The notes under the pieces are model-generated. The model was not told the origin of the DNA. It ran no database searches and saw only the letters and a list, made by a program, of their open reading frames with translations. Position numbers and translations under genes: made by a program. Shown piece by piece: positions 7,576 to 15,345 of a stretch of 64,000 nt of DNA. Each line of letters starts with the position of its first letter. Position 1 is the first letter of the stretch. Origin of the DNA: Pseudomonas rhizosphaerae (GTDB lineage Bacteria; Pseudomonadota; Gammaproteobacteria; Pseudomonadales; Pseudomonadaceae); assembly GCF_000761155.1 (NCBI RefSeq), contig NZ_CP009533.1:3171001-3235000 (forward strand), in the 5' to 3' direction.

Positions 7576-9477
7576 ATGAGCCTATTAGAAGAACACCAAG
7601 CCACCGACCTGGAAAAGATCACCGGCCTGAGCCGTCGCCGCTTCATCGGCGCCGGCGCCTTGTGCGGTGCGGCGATGTTCCTGGGCGGCAACCTGCTGAC
7701 CCGCACGGCCATGGCCAGCGCGGTCAGCGCCGGCAACGGCGCGCTGCTGGGTTTCACCAGCATTGCGACCGCCACCAGCGACACCATCAGCCTGCCGCCT
7801 GGCTACCAGGCCAGCGTGCTGATCAGTTGGGGGCAGCCGCTGCAAGCCGGTGGCCCGGCCTTCGACCCCAGCGGCAATGGCAGCGCCGAGGCCCAGGAGG
7901 TGCAGTTCGGTGACAACAACGACGGCATGAGTCTGTTCCCCTTCCCCAACGACGCCAACCGCGCGTTGATGGCGATCAACAACGAATACACCAACTACCG
8001 GTACCTGTACGCCCACGGCGGCAGCCCGCAGTCGGCCGAAGAAGTGCGCAAGGCGCTGGCCTGCGAAGGCCTGTCGGTGATCGAGATCCAGCGCAAAAGC
8101 GGCCACTGGCACTTCGTTCAGGGCTCGCAGTACAACCGGCGCGTCCACGGCAACACGCCGATCCGCGTCAGTGGGCCGGCTGCAGGCGATGCCCTGCTCA
8201 AGACCGCCGCCGACAGCACCGGGCAACTGGTGCATGGCACGTTCCAGAACTGCGCCAATGGCAAGACGCCTTGGGGCACCTACCTGACGTGCGAAGAAAA
8301 CTTCACCGACTGCTTCGGCAGCACCGACGCCGCGCTGGCGTTCACCCCTGCGCAGAAACGCTACGGCGTGGTCGCGGCGAGCAAGGAAATCAACTGGCAC
8401 CCCCACGATCCACGCTTCGACATGGCGCGCAATCCCAACGAGCTCAACCGTCATGGCTGGGTCGTGGAGGTGGATCCGTTCGACCCGACCGCCATGCCGG
8501 TCAAGCGCACCGCGCTGGGCCGCTTCAAGCATGAGAACGCAGCCTTGGCCGAAACCGGCGATGGACGTGCGGTGGTGTACATGGGCGATGACGAGCGTGG
8601 CGAGTTCATCTACAAGTTCATCAGCCGCGACCGCATCGACCACCACAACCCCAAGGCCAACCGTGACCTGCTCGACCACGGCACCCTGTACGTCGCCCGT
8701 TTCGACAACGGCGACGGCAACCCCGATCGTCCCAAGGGACATGGCCAGTGGGTGGAGCTGACCCATGGCAAGAACGGTCTGGACGCCAGCAAAGGCTTCG
8801 CCAGTCAGGCCGAAGTGTTGATTCACGCACGTCTCGCCGCCACGGCGATGCAGGCCACGCGTATGGACCGCCCCGAGTGGATCGTGGTCAGCCCCAAGGA
8901 TGGCCAGGTCTATTGCACCCTGACCAACAACATCAAGCGCGGCGACGACGGTCAACCGGTCGGCGGCCCCAACTCGCGCGAGAAGAACGTCTACGGCCAG
9001 ATCCTGCGCTGGCGCGAGAGCGGCGACGAGCACGGTGCCATGTCGTTCGAGTGGGACCTGTTCCTGGTGGCCGGCAACCCCAGTGTGCATCCTGGCCAGG
9101 CCAAGGGCGGTTCGTCCAACATCAACCCGCAGAACATGTTCAACAGCCCCGATGGCCTGGCCTTCGACGATGCTGGCCGGCTCTGGGTGCAGACCGATGG
9201 CGACACCAGCAATGCGGGTGACTTCGCCGGCATGGGCAACAATCAGATGCTCTGCGCCGACCCGGCCAGCGGCGAGATCCGTCGCTTCATGGTCGGCCCG
9301 GTCGGCTGCGAAGTCACCGGCGTCAGCTTCGCCCCCGATCAGCGCACCCTGTTCATCGGCATCCAGCATCCGGGTGAAAACGGTGGTTCGACCTTCCCCG
9401 AGCACTTGCCCAACGGCAAGCCGCGCTCTTCGGTGATTGCCATCAGCCGCGAGGATGGCGGGGTGATCGGCGCGTAA
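7576..9477 (+). CDS. PhoX-family (DUF839) phosphatase-like Tat-exported protein
   Basis: The 633-residue protein has a twin-arginine signal (SRRRFIG at residues 19-25, hydrophobic to about 46, ending AMASA), so it is probably exported folded. The body matches the PhoX/DUF839 beta-propeller family: LPPGYQASVLISWGQPL, NNEYTN, HGTFQNCANGKTPWGTYLTCEEN, MGDDERGEFIYKFIS and FNSPDGLAFDDAGRLWVQTDGD. Characterised PhoX enzymes are calcium/iron-dependent alkaline phosphatases released during phosphate limitation, and the conserved CEEN and DDERGE acidic motifs are present. A strong GAAGGGAG site precedes ATG 7576. No Pho box was recognised upstream. Family call firm; phosphatase activity inferred. Confidence 0.88.
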   Translation: MSLLEEHQATDLEKITGLSRRRFIGAGALCGAAMFLGGNLLTRTAMASAVSAGNGALLGFTSIATATSDTISLPPGYQASVLISWGQPLQAGGPAFDPSGNGSAEAQEVQFGDNNDGMSLFPFPNDANRALMAINNEYTNYRYLYAHGGSPQSAEEVRKALACEGLSVIEIQRKSGHWHFVQGSQYNRRVHGNTPIRVSGPAAGDALLKTAADSTGQLVHGTFQNCANGKTPWGTYLTCEENFTDCFGSTDAALAFTPAQKRYGVVAASKEINWHPHDPRFDMARNPNELNRHGWVVEVDPFDPTAMPVKRTALGRFKHENAALAETGDGRAVVYMGDDERGEFIYKFISRDRIDHHNPKANRDLLDHGTLYVARFDNGDGNPDRPKGHGQWVELTHGKNGLDASKGFASQAEVLIHARLAATAMQATRMDRPEWIVVSPKDGQVYCTLTNNIKRGDDGQPVGGPNSREKNVYGQILRWRESGDEHGAMSFEWDLFLVAGNPSVHPGQAKGGSSNINPQNMFNSPDGLAFDDAGRLWVQTDGDTSNAGDFAGMGNNQMLCADPASGEIRRFMVGPVGCEVTGVSFAPDQRTLFIGIQHPGENGGSTFPEHLPNGKPRSSVIAISREDGGVIGA

Positions 9478-9552
9478 CGCGCCACCGCTGCCGCCGCGTC
9501 TGCGCTACCATGGCGAGCCGGACGCGGCAGCCTGCCGCGCGCAGGAGTACGC

Positions 9553-10527
9553 ATGGCCCACCCTTTTGAAACACTGACCCCAGACCTGGTGCTCGACGCC
9601 GTGGAAAGCATCGGCTTTCTCAGCGATGCCCGGGTGCTGGCGCTCAACAGCTACGAGAACCGCGTCTACCAGGTGGGCATCGAAGATGGCCAACCGCTGA
9701 TTGCCAAGTTCTACCGTCCCGATCGCTGGACCAACGCGGCCATCCTCGAAGAACACGCCTTCACCGCCGAGCTGGCCGATTGCGAAGTGCCCGTGGTCGC
9801 ACCCATGGTGCATGAAGGCGAAACCCTGTTCGAGCATGCCGGCTTTCGCTTTACCCTGTTTCCTCGTCGCGGTGGCCGGGCGCCGGAGCCGGGCAACCTC
9901 GACCAACTCTATCGCCTGGGCCAGTTGCTGGGGCGTCTGCACGCCGTGGGTGCGACCCGCCCGTTCGAGCACCGCGAGGCGTTGGGCGTACAGAATTTCG
10001 GCCACGATTCTTTGCAGACCCTGCTCGAGGGCAACCATGTTCCCCGCAGCCTGCTGCCCGCCTACGAGTCGGTGGCCCGCGACCTGCTCAAGCGCGTGGA
10101 AGAGGTGTACAAGGCCACGCCGCACCAGAACATCCGCATGCACGGCGACTGCCACCCCGGCAACATGATGTGCCGGGACGAGGTGTTCCACATCGTCGAC
10201 CTCGACGACTGCCGCATGGGTCCGGCGGTTCAGGACCTGTGGATGATGCTTGCCGGGGATCGCCAGGAATGCCTTGGTCAGCTGTCCGAACTCATGGACG
10301 GCTACAGCGAATTCCACGACTTCAACCCCCGCGAGCTGGCGCTGATCGAGCCCCTGCGCGCGTTGCGCCTGATGCATTACAGCGCCTGGCTGGCGCGACG
10401 CTGGGAAGACCCGGCCTTCCCGCGCAGCTTTCCCTGGTTCGGCAGCGAGCGGTACTGGGGTGACCAAGTGCTGGCGTTGCGCGAACAGTTGGCGGCGCTC
10501 AACGAAGAGCCATTGAAACTGTTTTAA
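9553..10527 (+). CDS. srkA: Stress-response kinase SrkA (YihE) family
   Basis: The 324-residue cytoplasmic protein has an aminoglycoside/choline-kinase-like fold. The catalytic loop HGDCHPGN lies at about residues 197-204 and the metal-binding VDLDD at about 216-220. The N-terminus MAHPFETLTPDLVLDAVES and the segment NSYENRVYQVGIEDG fit SrkA/YihE, a Ser/Thr kinase reported to protect E. coli from stress-induced death through the MazEF pathway. The length matches the family. It stands alone between phoX-like and rarD. GCAGGAG precedes the start by 6 bases. The gene symbol rests on homology; its role in Pseudomonas is inferred. Confidence 0.87.
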   Translation: MAHPFETLTPDLVLDAVESIGFLSDARVLALNSYENRVYQVGIEDGQPLIAKFYRPDRWTNAAILEEHAFTAELADCEVPVVAPMVHEGETLFEHAGFRFTLFPRRGGRAPEPGNLDQLYRLGQLLGRLHAVGATRPFEHREALGVQNFGHDSLQTLLEGNHVPRSLLPAYESVARDLLKRVEEVYKATPHQNIRMHGDCHPGNMMCRDEVFHIVDLDDCRMGPAVQDLWMMLAGDRQECLGQLSELMDGYSEFHDFNPRELALIEPLRALRLMHYSAWLARRWEDPAFPRSFPWFGSERYWGDQVLALREQLAALNEEPLKLF

Positions 10528-10613
10528 GTGCACATCGTGGCTTTGTGTCCCATGGCCCGATGTGTAAAGTTACCGACCGCTTCGATAACGAAACCATGCA
10601 CGCAGGGAGCTCC

Positions 10614-11501
10614 ATGCAAGCCGCCAATCCCCGCCGGGGGTACATCCTGGGCCTGAGCGCCTACATCTGCTGGGGGTTCATCCCCCTGTACTTCAAGACC
10701 CTCTCGCACTACCCGGCCGTGGAGATCATCGCCCAGCGCGTGCTCTGGTCGGCGCTGCTCGGCTCGTTACTGCTGCTGGTGTGGAAACACCCCGGCTGGC
10801 TTCGCGAACTGCGCGACAACCCTGTACGGCTGGCGATACTGGTCGGCAGCGGCAGCCTGATCGCCGCCAACTGGCTGGTCTATGTCTGGGCAGTGACCCA
10901 CGGAAGAGTGCTCGAGGCCAGCCTGGGCTACTACATCAATCCGCTGCTCAACGTCGTGCTCGGGCTGTTGATCCTGCGTGAGCGGCTGCGCCCGCTGCAA
11001 TGGGTCGCGGTAGCGCTGGCGGCGATCGGCGTGGCGCAGCAGGTCTGGCAAGTGGGCAGTCTGCCATGGGTGTCTCTGGCGCTGGCCCTGACCTTCGGTT
11101 TCTACGGCCTGATTCGCAAGCGTGCGCCGGTGGCGGCACTGCCGGGCCTGGTGATCGAAACCTGGCTCCTGGTGCCACTGGCCGCAGGCTGGCTGCTTTG
11201 GCATGGCGATGCCGCCAGCGTCCAGCCAGCGTTCTGGACCACAAGCGAGGCCCTCTGGTTGATGGCCGCGGGCCCGATCACCCTGGTGCCGCTGCTGTGC
11301 TTCAACGCCGCCGCGCGTCACCTGCCCTACACCACCTTGGGCTTCCTGCAGTACATCGCACCCACTCTGGTGCTGCTGTTGGCCGTTCAGGTCTTCGGGG
11401 AACACCTGGCGCCCGCAACTCTGGTCACGTTCATCTTCATCTGGGCAGGACTGCTTATCTACAGTGTGGATATCTGGTGGAACCGCCGTCAGCGCGGCTG
11501 A
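10614..11501 (+). CDS. rarD: EamA-family transporter RarD
   Basis: The 295-residue inner-membrane protein has about ten predicted transmembrane helices in two EamA repeats. Typical RarD segments are GYILGLSAYICWGFIPLYFK, EIIAQRVLWSALLGS, ASLGYYINPLLNVVLG and YTTLGFLQYIAPTLVLLLAV. The start at 10614 is chosen for GGGAG 6 bases upstream and the canonical N-terminus; the frame is open to 10545 but has no ribosome site there. RarD is annotated as a chloramphenicol-sensitivity permease, but the true substrate is unknown. Its gene lies 86 bp after srkA. Confidence 0.9.
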   Translation: MQAANPRRGYILGLSAYICWGFIPLYFKTLSHYPAVEIIAQRVLWSALLGSLLLLVWKHPGWLRELRDNPVRLAILVGSGSLIAANWLVYVWAVTHGRVLEASLGYYINPLLNVVLGLLILRERLRPLQWVAVALAAIGVAQQVWQVGSLPWVSLALALTFGFYGLIRKRAPVAALPGLVIETWLLVPLAAGWLLWHGDAASVQPAFWTTSEALWLMAAGPITLVPLLCFNAAARHLPYTTLGFLQYIAPTLVLLLAVQVFGEHLAPATLVTFIFIWAGLLIYSVDIWWNRRQRG

Positions 11502-11564
11502 TCAAAAAACGCTCACCTCCCTGCACGTCACGCCGGCTGTGGCGTGCAGCAAGTTACACCGAGG

Positions 11565-11686
11565 TTATCCACAGGCAGGTCCACCCGGATTGTGCACAAC
11601 CTCGCCAAAGCTGAGTGTTTTTTGATCAAAACCTGCAACGCCTTAGACAGCACGGGCTGCAGGGCTATCGCCACAGGTTATCCACA
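11565..11686. repeat. Pair of direct repeats containing consensus DnaA boxes
   Basis: The 17-bp sequence GGTTATCCACAGGCAGG occurs twice, exact, with TTATCCACA at 11565-11573 and 11678-11686. This is the consensus DnaA box. TTGTGCACAA at 11590-11599 is a related palindrome, and an imperfect inverse box (GTTATCCAA on the minus strand) lies near 11706-11713. All fall in the 225-bp gap between the ends of rarD and the response-regulator gene, so they do not sit in an obvious promoter. The gap also holds an 11-bp imperfect hairpin at about 11521-11549 without a T-run. Confidence 0.7.
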
Positions 11687-11726
11687 GGCAGGCTCAAGAT
11701 ATCCTTGGATAACATGTGCGACCGTT

Positions 11727-12173
11727 TCAGCCCAGACCCAGCTCTTCGCGAGCCAGTTTTACCAACGTGCTCGTGTCGATCGGCTTGAGCAGAAAATCGA
11801 CCACGCTGAAGTGCATCGCGGCGATTGCATCCTTGACGCTGGCATCGCCTGAAATAATGATGATCGGCAGCGCCGCGCGCTCCGAATCGCGTATCTCGCG
11901 GATAAGGTCCAGGCCCGACTCGGGTCCCATGCGCAGGTCGGTGATCAACAGACCGATGCGCCGATTGGCACGCAGTTGCAGCATGGCGCCCATCGCGCTG
12001 TCGGCCTGCACACAGGAAATGCCGTGCAGCTCCAGGATCTGCGCGAGCACCTCGCGGGTGTCGCTGTCGTCATCGACCACCAGCGCCAATTGCGGCGGTG
12101 TATCTGGCACCTGGGCCAATTCGCTGAGCGCTTCACGCTCGGCATCACTCAACAATAATTCGTGATCGGACAT
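11727..12173 (-). CDS. Single-domain response regulator (receiver only)
   Basis: The 148-residue protein has a roughly 25-residue N-terminal extension (MSDHELLLSDAEREALSELA) and one receiver domain. It shows the acidic pocket VVDDDSD (Asp34-36), phospho-acceptor Asp79 in LLITDLRMG, Ser108 in IIIISGD and Lys130 in FLLKPID. There is no DNA-binding or enzymatic output domain, so it probably acts by protein contact like CheY/Spo0F. ATG 12173 is preferred over 12191 because GGGAAG lies 5 bases upstream. No histidine kinase is adjacent. It diverges from the cNMP/CBS/nucleotidyltransferase gene, and the two share a promoter region of about 165 bp. Confidence 0.88.
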   Translation of the reverse strand: MSDHELLLSDAEREALSELAQVPDTPPQLALVVDDDSDTREVLAQILELHGISCVQADSAMGAMLQLRANRRIGLLITDLRMGPESGLDLIREIRDSERAALPIIIISGDASVKDAIAAMHFSVVDFLLKPIDTSTLVKLAREELGLG

Positions 12174-12341
12174 ACGCTTCCCGTCATCCACAACCTATCC
12201 ATCGGCCTGTTGCACGTCGTCCCGCCTTTTAGACTTACGTCCAATGGGCACGTTCGCTCATGCAGTCGACCATGGCCGGACGATAAAGCCAAATTCTTAA
12301 TAACAACAATTTCCGATTCGACCCATCGGGCGGTAATGGCC

Positions 12342-14279
12342 ATGAGCAAAACCGACGCCTTCACCCAGGCGGGCAAGACTGCGGTGCTGCAGAACATTCA
12401 CGGCACCGTGCAGTTCCTGCAACGCTTCCCGCCCTTCAACCAGATGGAGAACGCCCATCTGGCCTATCTGGTCGAGCAGTGCCAATTGCGCTTCTATGCC
12501 AGCGGTGAAAGCATCATCAAACCGGCCGATGGCGCTGTCGAGCATTTCTATATCGTCAAGCAGGGTCAGGTGGTGGGCGAACGGCCACACAGTGCGCGCC
12601 GCGGCACCGAGACCACGTTCGAGATCACGGCTGGCGAGTGCTTTCCGCTCGCCGCCCTGCTCGGCGAGCGCGCCACCCGCACCGAGCACCTGGCCGCCGA
12701 AGACACCTTCTGCCTGCAGTTGAACAAGCCGGCCTTCATCAAGCTGTTCGCGCTCTCCACGGTGTTCCGCGACTTCGCCCTGCGCGGGGTGAGCAGCCTG
12801 CTCGATCTGGTCAACCAGCAAGTGCAACGCCAGGCCGTGGAGACCTTGGGCACGCAGTATTCGCTGAACACCCGCCTGGGTGATCTCGCCATGCGTCATC
12901 CGGTGACCTGCGAGGCCTCCTTGCCGCTGCGCGATGCCGTGCGGCTGATGCACGAGCAGCAGGTCGGCAGCATCGTCATCGTCGATGACCTCAAGGCCCC
13001 CCAGGGCATCTTTACCCTGCGCGACCTGCGTCAGGCTGTGGCCGACGCGGCCACCGACTTCGGCGCGGGCATCGAGCGCTACATGATTCCCCGGCCCTTC
13101 CACCTCAGCCCGGAAGCCAGTGCCTTCGATGCCGCCGTGGCCATGACCGAACGGCACATTGCCCACGTGTGCCTGGTGAAGGATCAGCGCCTGTGCGGCG
13201 TGGTGTCCGAGCGCGACCTGTTTTCATTGCAGCGGGTGGACCTGGTGCACCTGGCCCGCACCATTCGCCATGCTTCGCGGCTTGAACAGTTGATCGCCTT
13301 GCGCGGAGAAATCAGCGCGCTGGTCGAGCGCATGCTGGCTCATGGCGCATCGTCGACGCAGATCACTCAGCTCATCACCCTGCTCAACGATCACACCGTC
13401 TGCCGGGTGATCGAACTGGTGCTGCAGGAGCGCGGTGATCCGGGTGTGCCCTTCAGCTGGCTGTGTTTCGGCAGTGAAGGCCGCCGCGAGCAGACCCTGC
13501 ACACCGACCAGGACAACGGCATCGTTTTCGAAGCCCGTGACGCCGCCCACGCCGCCGAGATCCGCGGCAAGCTGCTGCCTCTGGCGCATCAGATCAACCT
13601 GGCGCTGGCGCAGTGCGGCTTCAGCCTGTGCACGGGCAACGTCATGGCGAGCAATCCCGAGCTGTGCCTGTCGCGCCTGGAATGGGCGCGGCGCTTTGCC
13701 GGTTTCATCCGCGAGGCGAGCCCGGAAAACCTGCTCAACTCGAGCATCTATTTTGACCTGCGCACGGTATGGGGCGATGACTCGGCCTGTGCACAACTGC
13801 GCCGCAGCGTGCTGGAACAGGTCGCGGACAACAGCTTGTTCCAGCGCATGCTGGCGCAGAACGCCTTGCGCCAGCGCCCGCCGGTTGGGCGCTTTCGCGA
13901 CTTCGTGCTGACCCGTCAAGGCAGCGACAAGGCCCCCACCCTGGACCTCAAGGTGCAGGGCCTGACGCCCTTCGTCGACGGCGCACGTCTGCTGGCACTG
14001 GCCAACGGCATCGACACCGGCAATACCCTGGAGCGTCTGCGCCAACTGGTGGCCCAGGAAGTCATCGACGCCCAGGACGGCGCCGCCTATGAAGAGGCCT
14101 ACCATTTCATCCAGCAGACACGCATGCAGCAACATCAGGCCCAAGCCCGACAACACCTGCCCTACTCCAATCGCATCGACCCGGCCGAGCTCAACCACCT
14201 GGACCGGCGCATCCTGCGCGAATCGCTGCGCCAGGCTCAGCGCCTGCAGGCCAGCCTGAGCCTGAGGTACCAGCTGTGA
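12342..14279 (+). CDS. cNMP-binding / CBS / DUF294 putative nucleotidyltransferase
   Basis: The protein of about 645 residues has four parts. A cyclic-nucleotide-binding-like domain (about 25-140; QCQLRFYASGESIIKPADG) is followed by a CBS pair (about 165-290; MRHPVTCEASLPLRDAVRLM). A DUF294 nucleotidyltransferase-like domain carries GSEGRREQTLHTDQDN near residue 376, the GlnD/KNTase-type G-S-x(6-8)-D-x-D signature. A C-terminal DUF294_C helical domain follows. Such proteins are thought to be signalling switches related to GlnD; in pseudomonads they are often coupled to the DnaQ-like exonuclease, as here (GTGA overlap). ATG 12342 and ATG 12336 are both possible starts and neither has a strong ribosome site. 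The target of nucleotidylation is unknown. Confidence 0.87.
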   Translation: MSKTDAFTQAGKTAVLQNIHGTVQFLQRFPPFNQMENAHLAYLVEQCQLRFYASGESIIKPADGAVEHFYIVKQGQVVGERPHSARRGTETTFEITAGECFPLAALLGERATRTEHLAAEDTFCLQLNKPAFIKLFALSTVFRDFALRGVSSLLDLVNQQVQRQAVETLGTQYSLNTRLGDLAMRHPVTCEASLPLRDAVRLMHEQQVGSIVIVDDLKAPQGIFTLRDLRQAVADAATDFGAGIERYMIPRPFHLSPEASAFDAAVAMTERHIAHVCLVKDQRLCGVVSERDLFSLQRVDLVHLARTIRHASRLEQLIALRGEISALVERMLAHGASSTQITQLITLLNDHTVCRVIELVLQERGDPGVPFSWLCFGSEGRREQTLHTDQDNGIVFEARDAAHAAEIRGKLLPLAHQINLALAQCGFSLCTGNVMASNPELCLSRLEWARRFAGFIREASPENLLNSSIYFDLRTVWGDDSACAQLRRSVLEQVADNSLFQRMLAQNALRQRPPVGRFRDFVLTRQGSDKAPTLDLKVQGLTPFVDGARLLALANGIDTGNTLERLRQLVAQEVIDAQDGAAYEEAYHFIQQTRMQQHQAQARQHLPYSNRIDPAELNHLDRRILRESLRQAQRLQASLSLRYQL

Positions 14280-14986
14280 GCCTGTTCGATTGGCTACGGG
14301 CCAAGCCCACCTGCGTACTGGACGCCACTTTGCAGCAACGTGTGGCAGCACTGCCCACAGCCCAGCCCTGGCAAACCTGCAGCCTGCGCGAGCAGCGCTG
14401 GGTGGTGCTGGACCTGGAAACCAGCGGTTTGAACCTGAACAAGGACGAGGTGCTGTCGATCGGCGCAGTGGTCATCGAAGACGGCGCGGTGGATTTCTCC
14501 CAGCAGTTCGAACGCACGCTGCTGCGCGAACAACCGCGGCTGGGCGCCAGTGTATTGATCCATGGCCTAGGCCCGGAAGCGATCGCGGCCGGCCAGGCGC
14601 CCGCCCACGCCCTGCTGGATTTCATGACCTTCGTCGGTGACAGCCCACTGCTGGCGTTCCATGCGCCGTTCGACGAACACATGCTGACACGCGCACTCAA
14701 GGCCAGCCTGGGCTATACGCTGCAACATCCCTTCATCGATGTCGCTGCGTTGGCGCCCATGCTGTGTCCGGATGCAGCTCTGCGCGAAGCCGGACTCGAC
14801 GACTGGACCGCGCATTTCGGCCTGCAGGTCGGCGAACGGCATCATGCCAGCGCCGATGCGTTGGTTACAGCGGAGTTGGCCATGCTGCTGTTCAGCCGTG
14901 CTCGCCGCCAAGGCCTGGACAGCCCCTGTGCCTTGGTCGAGAAAGTGAGCCAGTGGCGGCGTCGCCAGCAGACTCAGGCTTTTTGA
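14276..14986 (+). CDS. DnaQ-like 3'-5' exonuclease (DEDDh)
   Basis: The 236-residue protein has an RNase T/DnaQ exonuclease domain. ExoI is VVLDLETSG (Asp46, Glu48), ExoII lies around LLAFHAPFDEHML, and ExoIII is ERHHASADALVTAEL with the DEDDh histidine and last aspartate. It starts at GTG 14276, inside the stop of the upstream DUF294 gene, which implies translational coupling. It resembles stand-alone PolC/DnaQ-type exonucleases rather than the replicative epsilon subunit, because it lacks the usual epsilon C-terminal tail. The pairing with the DUF294 protein is recurrent in pseudomonads, but the joint function is not established. Confidence 0.87.
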   Translation: MSLFDWLRAKPTCVLDATLQQRVAALPTAQPWQTCSLREQRWVVLDLETSGLNLNKDEVLSIGAVVIEDGAVDFSQQFERTLLREQPRLGASVLIHGLGPEAIAAGQAPAHALLDFMTFVGDSPLLAFHAPFDEHMLTRALKASLGYTLQHPFIDVAALAPMLCPDAALREAGLDDWTAHFGLQVGERHHASADALVTAELAMLLFSRARRQGLDSPCALVEKVSQWRRRQQTQAF

Positions 14987-15345
14987 CTGGCGCGAAAGTG
15001 TAAGCGGACATGATGGCCATCCCCAGGACGTCATTGCGGTGCTCGAACGTTGTCGGGCTTGGATGCGATGGACTATGCGCAACGGCTTTGACGTCATGTT
15101 TTGTTCAACTTTATTATTTAACCCTCTGACGCGTCAAAGTCCTACACAACGAACCGCTCCAAATCAGATAGTTGAAGATTGTTTCCTACTTTACGGTGAT
15201 TTTTTCCGCCGCCCCCCGGTAAAACATCCCACAGCTTTTTAAGTAGCAGGGCTGCGTGCAAGCGTTGTATAGAACGTGAACCAATGCTATCTCTCAAGAA
15301 ATTCGATAAAGGCTGCGCGCCCCCCTTAAATAAGGCCCTATATAG
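14987..15345. other. Long AT-richer intergenic region before the ABC exporter
   Basis: This 359-bp gap is visibly richer in A/T than its surroundings (for example TTTATTATTTAACCC near 15111). It carries no convincing gene. On the plus strand, 15010-15129 encodes a 39-residue frame with four cysteines (positions 11, 19, 23, 30); it has only a weak ribosome site and is not claimed as a gene. A minus-strand frame at 15142-15354 overlaps the exporter start and resembles nothing recognised. No terminator or clear promoter was identified. Confidence 0.5.

Noticed and set aside
11565..11713. Chromosomal origin of replication
   Set aside because: Only two perfect DnaA boxes, no AT-rich unwinding region and no dnaA/dnaN/rpmH nearby.
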